Source: Pseudomonas jessenii (GTDB lineage Bacteria > Pseudomonadota > Gammaproteobacteria > Pseudomonadales > Pseudomonadaceae). From it: a stretch of DNA of 64,000 nucleotides. Made by a program: the position numbers and the translations under genes. The notes beneath the pieces are model-generated. The model was not told the origin of the DNA. It searched no databases and was given only the letters and a program-made list of their open reading frames with translations. Location of the stretch: assembly GCF_002236115.1 (NCBI RefSeq), contig NZ_NIWT01000006.1:434001-498000 (forward strand), in the 5' to 3' direction. This document shows, one piece after another, positions 16,166 to 23,578 of the stretch; the stretch's first letter is position 1; each line of letters opens with the position of its first letter.

Positions 16166-17212
16166 ATGGAAAATAACCAGCCGATAATCATCAAGCGCGT
16201 CAAGCGCATCGCCGGCGGGCATCACGGGGGCGCCTGGAAAATCGCCTTCGCCGACTTCGCCACGGCGATGATGGCGTTCTTCCTGGTGTTGTGGCTGTTG
16301 TCCACCGCTACGCCGGAACAGAAAATTGCCATCGCCGGTTACTTCAAGGACCCGATCGGCTTTTCCGAAAGTGGCACGCCCTACATCATCGATCTGGGCG
16401 GCACGCCGACCCTGGCGCCGGAAAACACTCTCAACCCCGAGGTGAAGTCCCAGCCGCAGCCGGACAAGGTCACCATCGATACCGATCAGGTCGAAGGCAT
16501 GGCCGAGCAGGTCGAAAAAGAGCGCCTCGAGCTGTTGCTGCAAGAACTGCAGAACAAGGTCGAAGAAAACCCGCAGATGCAGAAGTTCAAGGATCAGATC
16601 CTGTTCGAAATCACGCCGGACGGCCTGCGAATCCAGATCATGGACGCGGAAAACCGCCCGATGTTCGATTCAGGTTCAGCGCGCTTGAAGCCGTATTTCG
16701 AAGACATCCTGCTGGCCATGGCCGACACCATCAAGGCGGTGCCGAACAAGATCAGTATCAGCGGCCACACCGATGCCAAGCCATACACCGGCACCGGTGA
16801 TTTCGGTAACTGGGAACTGTCTGCCAACCGTGCCAACGCCGCACGGCGTGCGCTGGTGGCGGGCAGCTATCCGGATGCGCAGGTGGCACGCGTGGTCGGT
16901 TATGCCTCGTCGGCCCTGTTCGATCGCGAGCATCCGTTCAACCCGGTGAACCGCCGTATCGACATCGTCGTCCTGACCAAGAAAGCACAGCGTGCCATCG
17001 AAGGTTCGCAAGGTGCTGAACCTGCTCCTGATGCACCGCAAGGTTCGACTGCGCCGGGAGCCGCACCGGCTGCACCGGTTGACCCGAACGCGTTGCCGGC
17101 GGACAAGGAACCGCTGCCGGCGCACGAACTGCGCGAGCGTCTGAATCTGTTCGATGATCCGGCACCGAAGCCGGGTGAGCCAGCCAAACCGGCTGAACCG
17201 CCCAAGCAGTGA
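16166..17212 (+). CDS. motB: Flagellar motor stator protein MotB
   Basis: A 348-residue stator subunit with an N-terminal cytoplasmic basic stretch (IIIKRVKRIAGGHHGG), a single transmembrane helix (about residues 28-48) carrying the proton-binding aspartate of FADFATAMMAFFLVLW, a plug/linker, and a periplasmic OmpA-like peptidoglycan-binding domain (about residues 150-275, ISGHTDAKPY..NWELSANRANAARRAL). The tail (about residues 285-348) is low-complexity Ala/Pro-rich, longer than the domain needs. It is co-transcribed with motA and followed by a strong terminator. Confidence 0.95.
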   Translation: MENNQPIIIKRVKRIAGGHHGGAWKIAFADFATAMMAFFLVLWLLSTATPEQKIAIAGYFKDPIGFSESGTPYIIDLGGTPTLAPENTLNPEVKSQPQPDKVTIDTDQVEGMAEQVEKERLELLLQELQNKVEENPQMQKFKDQILFEITPDGLRIQIMDAENRPMFDSGSARLKPYFEDILLAMADTIKAVPNKISISGHTDAKPYTGTGDFGNWELSANRANAARRALVAGSYPDAQVARVVGYASSALFDREHPFNPVNRRIDIVVLTKKAQRAIEGSQGAEPAPDAPQGSTAPGAAPAAPVDPNALPADKEPLPAHELRERLNLFDDPAPKPGEPAKPAEPPKQ

Positions 17213-17216
17213 CCGA

Positions 17217-17249
17217 CAAAAAAGCCGACAGCGATGTCGGCTTTTTTGT
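17217..17249 (+). terminator. Rho-independent terminator after motB
   Basis: AAAAAAGCCGACA (17218-17230) pairs with TGTCGGCTTTTTT (17235-17247) around GCGA. A run of T follows the stem on both strands, so it can act in both directions. Confidence 0.9.
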
Positions 17250-17436
17250 GTCTCGTGCCAGTGCTTCCGAGTTTTGTGTTTGCTTAGTAGTTGTAGGAAT
17301 GATCTGAAATTTCGTACCAAGGTTTTCAGTCGTGCACGCATCTATTTATAGTTCAGCCGTTGCTGCTCACGTGGTGACCGATCTTAGCCGGTCGAAACAA
17401 AGATGGAACCTCACCCACATGATCGGAGTTAGACCT

Positions 17437-17712
17437 ATGGCTAAGTACCACCCTCTACAAGGCAACTTCAGTGTCGGCACGACGTTGTACATCGACACCG
17501 AAGCCAAAGTTTCGGATCTTCTCGAAACCGCCACTCACCGCATCAAAGCCGCACGTAATCTGCTCAATAGCGTCACCTGCCTATGCGTCAAAGAAGCAGA
17601 AGGACATGACCTGGAGCATTTTGCCAACGCTGCGCATATGTTGATCCAGGACGGCTGTGACGCCTTGGATGTGCTGGGGTGGAAGCTGGAAAAAGCAGCA
17701 AATGGTATTTAG
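17437..17712 (+). CDS. Small conserved-type protein, DUF3077/DUF6124-like
   Basis: A 91-residue soluble, mostly helical protein (MAKYHPLQGNFSVG...). The layout, with a short N-terminus, FSV.....IDTEAKVSDLLETATHRIKAARNLL and a second helix pair ending DVLGWKLEK, resembles the many small Pseudomonas proteins of the DUF3077/DUF6124 kind, which have no known function. That family call is by impression only. The start at 17437 is preceded by GGAG at 17424-17427; an upstream in-frame ATG at 17332 would give a longer, less plausible leader. It stands alone at the edge of an accessory pocket and is followed by a large palindrome. Confidence 0.55.
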   Translation: MAKYHPLQGNFSVGTTLYIDTEAKVSDLLETATHRIKAARNLLNSVTCLCVKEAEGHDLEHFANAAHMLIQDGCDALDVLGWKLEKAANGI

Positions 17713-17726
17713 TCCTGGACTAGAGA

Positions 17727-17766
17727 CCCCCGATCATCTTCGTGACGTCACGAAGATAATCGGGGG
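17727..17766. repeat. 40-base near-perfect palindrome after the small ORF
   Basis: CCCCCGATCATCTTCGTGAC (17727-17746) is followed with no loop by its inverted copy (17747-17766), with one mismatch. It lies 15 bases after the small ORF. There is no T run after it, so it is not a typical intrinsic terminator; a protein-binding or processing site is possible. The imperfect repeat GGACTAGA lies on both sides (17717-17724 and 17783-17790). Confidence 0.75.
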
Positions 17767-17818
17767 CTGTGAGTCGATTTCAGGACTAGACACGACAAAA
17801 AATCTGCTTACCGCAGTC

Positions 17819-17848
17819 CTGTAGGAGCCAGCAATTCGGCTCCTACAG
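17819..17848. repeat. Short REP-like hairpin, variant type
   Basis: CTGTAGGAGCC and GGCTCCTACAG form a perfect 11-base stem around AGCAATTC. It shares the CTGTAGGAGC edge with the common REP but has a different core (CAGCAATTCGGC). Confidence 0.7.
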
Positions 17849-17906
17849 ATGTTGTGTGAGAGAAAACCCGACCGGTCAAGAGGATGGATCTGGGAGCGAA
17901 GTGGCG

Positions 17907-18398
17907 TCAGAAACCGCGGATGATTCGCGACTTGAGGTCGGCGTGAAAGCGATCCGCATTGGATTTGTTAACTCTGCGCACCGACTCGCTACCGGTCACC
18001 GAATCCAGTGACATCGAGCGCTTGAGCATCGACTCGTTGCGATAGGCATCGATGAAGAACTCGATGTCCCGGTCGCTGGTCAGCTTCGGCCATTTGTCGA
18101 GGTACAGCGGCAGCTCTGTCGGGCCGGTCTTGAACGAGCAGATGCGCCGGTTGGTGATGGTCGCTTCGCCGATTTCGAACGGCACCCACCAGGACAGTGC
18201 GGTTTTCTCCGACACTACCGCCAGCAGGTGTGTGCATTCGCTGATATTGCGGGTGATCACCCCGGTGATGTCGTCGGTGGTCTGGGATTCGGCATCCAGT
18301 ACGTCGAGGTAGGTCTTGATGTTGGCCTGCATCAGGCGCGTGTTGATGTTGATCGCGTGGGCGCGGTCCATGTGGCGGTAGCTGATAAACACTGGCAT
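17907..18398 (-). CDS. TIR-domain protein (third gene of TIR-caspase operon)
   Basis: A 163-residue protein that is essentially a lone TIR domain. It starts MPVFISYRHMDRAHA, the beta-A strand and box 1 of TIR_2-type domains. ISECTHLLAVVSEKTALSWWVPFEIGEA (about residues 52-79) contains the WxxxE pattern with the likely catalytic Glu75 of NAD-cleaving TIRs. The tail (about residues 105-163) holds RNESMLKRSM and basic segments. Its ATG overlaps the stop of the caspase-like gene (TGATG at 18400-18396), so the two are translationally coupled. Inferred role: NAD+-consuming sensor or signal producer in an anti-phage operon; a purely toxic NADase is the alternative. Confidence 0.85.
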   Translation of the reverse strand: MPVFISYRHMDRAHAININTRLMQANIKTYLDVLDAESQTTDDITGVITRNISECTHLLAVVSEKTALSWWVPFEIGEATITNRRICSFKTGPTELPLYLDKWPKLTSDRDIEFFIDAYRNESMLKRSMSLDSVTGSESVRRVNKSNADRFHADLKSRIIRGF

Positions 18399-19357
18399 CA
18401 GAAATGTCCCTTGATCGCGAGCTCGCGGTAATAGGCGCCGAGGGCGGTGAGGCGGCAGCCGGTGGAGTGGATGGCGGCGTAGTACATGTGTTCGGCGTCC
18501 ACCGGTTCGACCAGGCTGTGGCGGTTGCACTTTTGCAACTGGGCGAAGACCTCGCCCTGTTCCGGGTTGAACTCGGGCTCGGTGGGCTCAAAGCTGGGGG
18601 CGAGGGGGTACACCGACTCTGCTTCGGCAAACCATTCGGGGAGTTTGCGCAGGATTTCCTTGGGGATCAGCGGGGACACTTCGCGCAGGGAAATGAACTG
18701 CGAGACATTGGTCTTGAACACCGGACGCTGTTCCCAGGCATCAAGGGCATTGTCGACAAACGAATAGAGGCTGCCGGGGGTGATCTTGCCCAGGATATTC
18801 GCGGCTCCGCCGTGCAGGGCCTGGAGCAGCAATCCGGTGAACACGCCGTGCTGCATGCCCTCCATCGCCGGCTCTTCCTTTTTACAGGCGGTCAGAATGG
18901 TCATGCCTTCGCCGACCACGCTGCCTTCGCTGCGCAAGGCGCGCAGTTCGCCGGCCGAGCCGCTCTGGCAACAATCGAGAATGATCACTTTGTTTTTGAT
19001 CTTGGTGGCCTTGCTCGCCCAGTTGAGGATGTCGCTGAGGCGAATCCCGTCCTTGGCGCTCTTGTAATCCTGCGGGATCAACATGCCTTCGTCAGTGTCG
19101 GTATCGAAGCTGCCGTGGCCGGCGAAATACAGTAGCGCGACGTTGCAGTCACCGGAAAACAGCTCGCGGATCTGGTCTTCGAGTTTTTCCCTGCTCAGGA
19201 AGTCCTCGGCGGAAGTCAGCACGATGTTCTTGAAGTTCGGATCGCCATTGGCGTCGGTTTTCAGCACGGAGGCCATGGCCATGGCGTCATTGCTGCAACC
19301 GCTCAGGCGCGACACATGGGTGTAGTCGTTGATGCCGATAAACAGTCCCTTGCGCAT
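18398..19357 (-). CDS. Caspase-like (peptidase C14) protein (second gene of TIR-caspase operon)
   Basis: A 319-residue protein. The N-terminal caspase-fold domain (about residues 1-230) starts MRKGLFIGINDY, as in many bacterial caspase-like proteases. The catalytic dyad is clear: His81 in YFAGHGS and Cys130 in ILDCCQSG (compare DSCHSG of metacaspases). HGVFTGLLLQAL (about residues 170-181) is the conserved helix after the active site. The C-terminal part (about 235-319), with EHMYYAAIHSTGCRLTALG, is a separate domain that I do not recognise and may sense a ligand. The start at 19357 lies 2 bases after the stop of the upstream TIR gene; the 20-residue longer ORF start overlaps that gene and was rejected. 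Inferred role: death effector. Confidence 0.88.
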   Translation of the reverse strand: MRKGLFIGINDYTHVSRLSGCSNDAMAMASVLKTDANGDPNFKNIVLTSAEDFLSREKLEDQIRELFSGDCNVALLYFAGHGSFDTDTDEGMLIPQDYKSAKDGIRLSDILNWASKATKIKNKVIILDCCQSGSAGELRALRSEGSVVGEGMTILTACKKEEPAMEGMQHGVFTGLLLQALHGGAANILGKITPGSLYSFVDNALDAWEQRPVFKTNVSQFISLREVSPLIPKEILRKLPEWFAEAESVYPLAPSFEPTEPEFNPEQGEVFAQLQKCNRHSLVEPVDAEHMYYAAIHSTGCRLTALGAYYRELAIKGHF

Positions 19358-19359
19358 GG

Positions 19360-19767
19360 TTACACCGCCGTATGTTGGCGAATCGCGTTGATGATGCTGT
19401 TGGTGTTCCACGCACATTCGGCATGTGCCGCGTCACGTACCACCGTGGAAATGCGCTCGGCACCGAACGGCTTGATCGCAATGATCACCTTGCCCATGCG
19501 CTTGGCGATTTCGATTTCCTTGTTGATCCACTTGCTGTAGGTGGAGTACATCCCGGCCATGATCAACACCGCCGAACACGGGCGAATCTTGTTTTCGATG
19601 GCCTCCTCAAGTTGTTTGTCGGTTTTCGCGCCGACAATCGGGTTGTCCGGTGGAACCGAAAAATTCTTGTACGTGAAACCAGGCTTGGCGTTGAGCAGGC
19701 GCACGAGATTGTCGTGGGCGTCGGAGTAGTTCCACGAGTGGCTGATGAACAGGTGGTAGGTTTGCAT
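19360..19767 (-). CDS. ThsB-like TIR protein (first gene of TIR-caspase operon)
   Basis: A 135-residue protein of the MTH538/ThsB TIR-like kind: YHLFISHSWNYSDAHDNL at the N-terminus, then FTYKNFSVPPDNPI, IRPCSAVLIMAGMYSTYSKWINKEIEIA and VIIAIKPFGAE. Trp80 and Glu84 form the WxxxE pattern, with Glu84 the likely catalytic residue. Relatives in Thoeris systems sense infection and make cyclic ADP-ribose-type signals from NAD+. It is the first gene of the operon, and the caspase-like gene begins 2 bases after its stop. About 200 bases separate it from rsgA, which reads in the same direction, so it could have its own promoter. Confidence 0.87.
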   Translation of the reverse strand: MQTYHLFISHSWNYSDAHDNLVRLLNAKPGFTYKNFSVPPDNPIVGAKTDKQLEEAIENKIRPCSAVLIMAGMYSTYSKWINKEIEIAKRMGKVIIAIKPFGAERISTVVRDAAHAECAWNTNSIINAIRQHTAV

Positions 19768-19966
19768 AGGTGTCCCTCGGAGTCGCTGAAGTGCGAAGAG
19801 GGCTAGAACTTAGGCGAATACAGGGCGGCTACAAGGGGGCGGTGCGGAAAGAGAAATGCCCTACAAGCGAGCGTGCACAGGTCTTACAGAAAGGTCTGAT
19901 GTTTAAGCGGGGGGAAGATCCAGCCGCCGGCCACCCCGCTGAAGGCAGGGTGGTCGGCGCGTCTGT

Positions 19967-20998
19967 TTAGTAGCCGTTTTCCGGCAGACTGGCGATGATC
20001 GAGCGGTAGCTGTTCATCCGCTGTTGCTGCACGCGGCCGTCTTCAAGGGCCTTGAGCAGGGCGCAACCGGGTTCGCGGTCATGCTTGCAATCACGGAAAC
20101 GGCAGGTGCCAAGCAGGTCGTTGAACTCGATGAAGCCGGCTTCGACGTCGGCACGGCTGACGTGGCCCAGGCCGAATTCGCGGATACCCGGGGAGTCGAT
20201 CAACTCACCGCCACCGGGGAAGTGGAACAACCGCGCGGTAGTGGTGGTGTGGGTGCCCTGGCCGGACAGTTCGGACAACGGGCCGACGCGGGTTTCGACA
20301 TCCGGCAGCAGGCTGTTGACCAGCGACGACTTGCCGACGCCGGACTGGCCGACGAATACGCTGATGCGTCCGTCCAGCTGTGTCTGCAATTGCTCCATGC
20401 CGTTGCCGTGGTGCGCCGACACTTCCAGCACCGGATAGCCCAGGGTGCGGTATACGGCGAGCAAGGCATTCAGTGCAGGAGCGTTGTTTTCGTCGATCAG
20501 GTCGAATTTGTTCAGCAGTAACAGTGGCTTGATGCCAGCATGCTCGGCCGCCACCAGGTAGCGGTCGATCAGGTTGGCATGGGGCTCGGGCAGCGGTGCA
20601 AACACGATGACGATCATGTCGACGTTGGCCGCAACCGGCTTGAGCTGACCACGGCTGTCCGGGCGACACAGCTCGGTGTTGCGCGGCAGTTGCGCCACGA
20701 TCACGCCGATACCCTGGTTGCCGGCACGCCAGACCACCTGATCGCCGGTCACCAGCGCCGGCAGGTTGGCGCGCAGGTGGCAACGGAATACCTGGCCGGC
20801 CAGTTCGCCGTCGCGGGCCTCGACCTCGACCTGCACACCGAAGTGCGCGATCACCAGGCCGTGCTGTTCCGGGCCCAGATCGCCGCCCTCAAGTGCCTCG
20901 ACGGCCGAGGACTCGCGTTTGGCGGCGCGGGCAGCGCGTTCGCCCTGAATCTTTTCGATGCGCCAGTTTTGACGACGATTGAGTTGGCGTTTGGCCAT
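19967..20998 (-). CDS. rsgA: Ribosome small-subunit maturation GTPase RsgA
   Basis: A 343-residue circularly permuted GTPase (YjeQ/RsgA) that helps the late assembly of the 30S subunit. An N-terminal OB fold (about residues 35-110) is followed by a permuted G domain with LNKFDLID (G4), then FVGQSGVGKSSLVNSL (G1) and DSPGIREFGL (G3). A C-terminal zinc-binding segment, CRFRDCKHDREPGC (about residues 295-308), completes the family pattern. It is divergent from orn, as in other pseudomonads. In Pseudomonas aeruginosa it lies next to motB, as I recall, so the TIR-caspase pocket is an insertion relative to that order. Confidence 0.96.
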   Translation of the reverse strand: MAKRQLNRRQNWRIEKIQGERAARAAKRESSAVEALEGGDLGPEQHGLVIAHFGVQVEVEARDGELAGQVFRCHLRANLPALVTGDQVVWRAGNQGIGVIVAQLPRNTELCRPDSRGQLKPVAANVDMIVIVFAPLPEPHANLIDRYLVAAEHAGIKPLLLLNKFDLIDENNAPALNALLAVYRTLGYPVLEVSAHHGNGMEQLQTQLDGRISVFVGQSGVGKSSLVNSLLPDVETRVGPLSELSGQGTHTTTTARLFHFPGGGELIDSPGIREFGLGHVSRADVEAGFIEFNDLLGTCRFRDCKHDREPGCALLKALEDGRVQQQRMNSYRSIIASLPENGY

Positions 20999-21105
20999 GG
21001 GTGTTCCGTATCAAGAATGCAGCGATTAGGTAAAACGGCCGCGAGTTTAGCACGCCCGGCCACCGGCCTAGGCTAAACTGCGCAGCATTGCCTAGGAGCC
21101 GACAC

Positions 21106-21648
21106 ATGCAAAACCCACAGAACCTGATCTGGATCGACCTGGAAATGACCGGTCTGAACCCGGACACCGACGTCATCATCGAAATGGCCACCATCGTCAC
21201 CGACAGTGACCTGAACACCCTGGCCGAAGGCCCGGTGATCGCCATTCACCACAGCGACGAAATCCTTGCCGGCATGGACGAGTGGAACACCCGTCAGCAT
21301 GGCGGTTCCGGGCTGACCCAGCGGGTTCGCGACAGCCGCATCAGCATGGCCGAAGCCGAAGCCGAAACCATCGCCTTCCTGGAGAAGTGGGTGCCGAAGG
21401 GCAAGTCGCCGATCTGCGGCAACAGCATCTGCCAGGATCGTCGCTTCCTTTATACCCACATGAAATCCCTGGAAAGCTTCTTCCACTACCGCAACCTCGA
21501 CGTGTCGACCCTCAAAGAGCTGGCTGCGCGCTGGGCACCGGATGTGCGTGACAGCTTCAAGAAGGGCAGCACGCACCTGGCCCTGGACGACATCCGCGAA
21601 TCGATCGCTGAGCTGCAGCACTACCGCAAGCATTTCATCAAATTCTGA
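21106..21648 (+). CDS. orn: Oligoribonuclease
   Basis: A 180-residue DEDDh exonuclease that degrades 2-5 nucleotide RNAs, including pGpG from cyclic-di-GMP breakdown. Catalytic residues are in IWIDLEMTGL (Asp and Glu, residues 11-14), GNSICQDRRFL (second Asp) and THLALDDIRESI (His and last Asp). The start at 21106 (MQNPQNLIWIDLEMT) follows AGGAG at about 21092-21096; a longer start at 21088 is not supported. It is divergent from rsgA. Confidence 0.97.
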   Translation: MQNPQNLIWIDLEMTGLNPDTDVIIEMATIVTDSDLNTLAEGPVIAIHHSDEILAGMDEWNTRQHGGSGLTQRVRDSRISMAEAEAETIAFLEKWVPKGKSPICGNSICQDRRFLYTHMKSLESFFHYRNLDVSTLKELAARWAPDVRDSFKKGSTHLALDDIRESIAELQHYRKHFIKF

Positions 21649-21670
21649 TTCACGGTCGTCCGTTCCGGCC

Positions 21671-21738
21671 CCATCGCGAGCAAGCTCGCTCCCACAGGTG
21701 CAACGCCGCCCCTGTGGGAGCGAGCTTGCTCGCGATGG
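21671..21738. repeat. REPIN
   Basis: Inverted REP halves 21671-21697 (CCATCGCGAGCAAGCTCGCT...) and 21711-21738 with a 13-base spacer, downstream of orn. Confidence 0.9.
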
Positions 21739-21842
21739 CGTCAGTTCAGTCACCTTAGATGGTTGGAGCGAATCTCGGGCGCCCTCTTTTGGTGCCAGGG
21801 TGAACTGAGTAGACTGCGCGCCTTTCTGCAAGGACCGCCACT

Positions 21843-22454
21843 ATGCTGCTGATGCTCTACCTGATCGCCATCACCGCCGAAGCCATGACTGGCGCCCTCT
21901 CTGCGGGCCGACGGGGCATGGACTGGTTTGGTGTGGTGCTGATCGCTTGCGTCACGGCGCTGGGTGGCGGGTCGGTGCGCGATGTGCTGCTCGGGCACTA
22001 CCCGTTGACCTGGGTCAAACACCCGGAATATCTGGTGCTGACCACGGCAGCCGCGATGATCACAGTGTTCACGGCCCGCTGGATGCGGCATTTGCGCTCA
22101 CTGTTCCTGGTGCTCGACGCCATGGGCCTGGTGGCGTTCACCCTGATCGGCTGCATCACCGCCCTGGAAATGGGCCATGGCATGTTGGTCGCCTCCGTTA
22201 GCGGCGTGATCACCGGCGTCTTCGGCGGCATCCTGCGGGACATTTTCTGCAACGATATTCCGCTGATCTTCCGGCGTGAGCTTTATGCCAGCGTTTCGTT
22301 CGCCGCGGCGTGGTGCTACATGCTCTGCATCTATCTGCAATTACCCGACGAACAATCGATTCTGATCACCTTGTTCGGCGGTTTTCTGCTGCGCTTGCTG
22401 GCGATCCGTTTTCATTGGGAAATGCCCAAGTTCGTCTATAACGACGAAGCCTGA
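21843..22454 (+). CDS. TRIC/UPF0126-family membrane protein (YicG-like)
   Basis: A 203-residue integral membrane protein with about seven hydrophobic segments and the family's repeated glycine motif: FGVVLIACVTALGGGSVRDVLLGH (about residues 36-59) and VSGVITGVFGGILRDIF (about residues 120-136). The two GG..RD copies reflect its duplicated fold. Relatives of the eukaryotic TRIC channels conduct monovalent cations, but bacterial substrates are unsettled. An AAGGAC site precedes the ATG. It converges with queG, overlapping by 19 bases at the 3' ends (22436-22454). Confidence 0.85.
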   Translation: MLLMLYLIAITAEAMTGALSAGRRGMDWFGVVLIACVTALGGGSVRDVLLGHYPLTWVKHPEYLVLTTAAAMITVFTARWMRHLRSLFLVLDAMGLVAFTLIGCITALEMGHGMLVASVSGVITGVFGGILRDIFCNDIPLIFRRELYASVSFAAAWCYMLCIYLQLPDEQSILITLFGGFLLRLLAIRFHWEMPKFVYNDEA

Positions 22455-23515
22455 CGTTCGGCGTGTTGCCGCAACGCCCACGCGACATGTTCACGTACCA
22501 GTTCCGAAGGATGTTCCCGTCGCGCCTTCAGCGCCTCCAGCACCGGGATCGTTGAAGGCGCATTGCCCAGGCCCACCGCCAGGTTGCGCAACCAGTTTTC
22601 ATAGCCCGTCCGGCGCAGCGGCGAGCCTTCGGTGCTGCTCAGGAATTTCTCTTCATCCCACATGAACAGTTCCGCCAGCCCGGCATTGTCCAGATTGTGC
22701 CGCGGCTTGAAGTCGCTTTCACCGGAAGGGCGGGCGAAGCGGTTCCACGGGCAGACAATCTGGCAGTCATCGCAACCGAACACCCGGTTGCCGATCAGTG
22801 GCCGCAGGTCTTCAGGGATCGCGCCTTTGAGTTCGATGGTCAGGTAGGAAATGCAGCGTCGGGCATCCAGCACATAGGGGCCGACGAAAGCGTTGGTCGG
22901 GCAGATGTCGAGGCAGGCACTGCACCGCCCGCAGTGTTCGGTAGCATGGGGCGGGTCGACCGGCAGCGGCAGGTCGACGAACAGTTCGGCGAGAAAAAAG
23001 TAACTGCCGGCCTTGCGGTTCAAGACCAGGGTATTTTTGCCGATCCATCCAAGCCCCGCCTGTTCGGCGATGGCTTTTTCCAGCACCGGGGCACTGTCGA
23101 CGAAGGCGCGGTAGCCAAACGGGCCGATCTGCGCCTGAATTTTTTCCGCCAGGTGTTGCACGCGTTTGCGGATCAGCTTGTGGTAATCGCGACCCAGGGC
23201 ATAACGCGAGACGTAGGCTTTTTCCGGTTGGGCGAGCATTTTTGCCATCTGCGTGTCGCCGGACAAGTAATCCATGCGCAGGGACACCACGCGCAAAGTG
23301 CCCGGCACCAGCTCTTCGGGGTGCGAGCGTTTGCTGCCGTGGGCGCCCATGTAATCCATTTCGCCGTGGTAGCCGGCTTCGAGCCAGCGCTCCAGGTGCT
23401 GCTCATGCTCGGCCAGGTCGAGGCCGCTGATGCCGACTTGCTGAAAGCCCAGCTCGCGGCCCCAGTCCTTGATGGATTGGGCGAGGGCGGGCAGATCTGT
23501 GGTAATAGCGGGCAT
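22436..23515 (-). CDS. queG: Epoxyqueuosine reductase
   Basis: A 359-residue enzyme that performs the last step of queuosine synthesis on tRNA, using cobalamin and two 4Fe-4S clusters. Cluster motifs are CGRCSACLDICPTNAF (about residues 200-215) and CDDCQIVCPWN (about residues 252-262). The N-terminal part has the DUF1730 segment GYHGEMDYMG (about residues 50-60). The C-terminal HEAT-like part ends REHVAWALRQHA. The start at 23515 (MPAITTDLPALAQSI) was chosen because the 24-residue longer ORF would reach into the promoter of the divergent nnr gene. Confidence 0.95.
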   Translation of the reverse strand: MPAITTDLPALAQSIKDWGRELGFQQVGISGLDLAEHEQHLERWLEAGYHGEMDYMGAHGSKRSHPEELVPGTLRVVSLRMDYLSGDTQMAKMLAQPEKAYVSRYALGRDYHKLIRKRVQHLAEKIQAQIGPFGYRAFVDSAPVLEKAIAEQAGLGWIGKNTLVLNRKAGSYFFLAELFVDLPLPVDPPHATEHCGRCSACLDICPTNAFVGPYVLDARRCISYLTIELKGAIPEDLRPLIGNRVFGCDDCQIVCPWNRFARPSGESDFKPRHNLDNAGLAELFMWDEEKFLSSTEGSPLRRTGYENWLRNLAVGLGNAPSTIPVLEALKARREHPSELVREHVAWALRQHAERQASSL

Positions 23516-23543
23516 GAGACGAGAGAAACCGGGGCTGAGATGC

Positions 23544-23549
23544 GTATAA
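23544..23549 (+). promoter_or_regulatory. Possible -10 box (TATAAT) for the nnr operon
   Basis: A perfect TATAAT lies 30 bases before the chosen ATG of nnr (23579). The matching -35 position does not show TTGACA, so an extended -10 or activator dependence would be needed. It argues against the alternative ATG at 23540, which lies within the box. Confidence 0.4.
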
Positions 23550-23578
23550 TTCTGCCAGACATCGGAGCCCGAAGACGC

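Noticed and set aside
22697..23578. A long open frame joined to the start of nnr on the plus strand
   Set aside because: It is the antisense shadow of queG; family features begin only after 23579.
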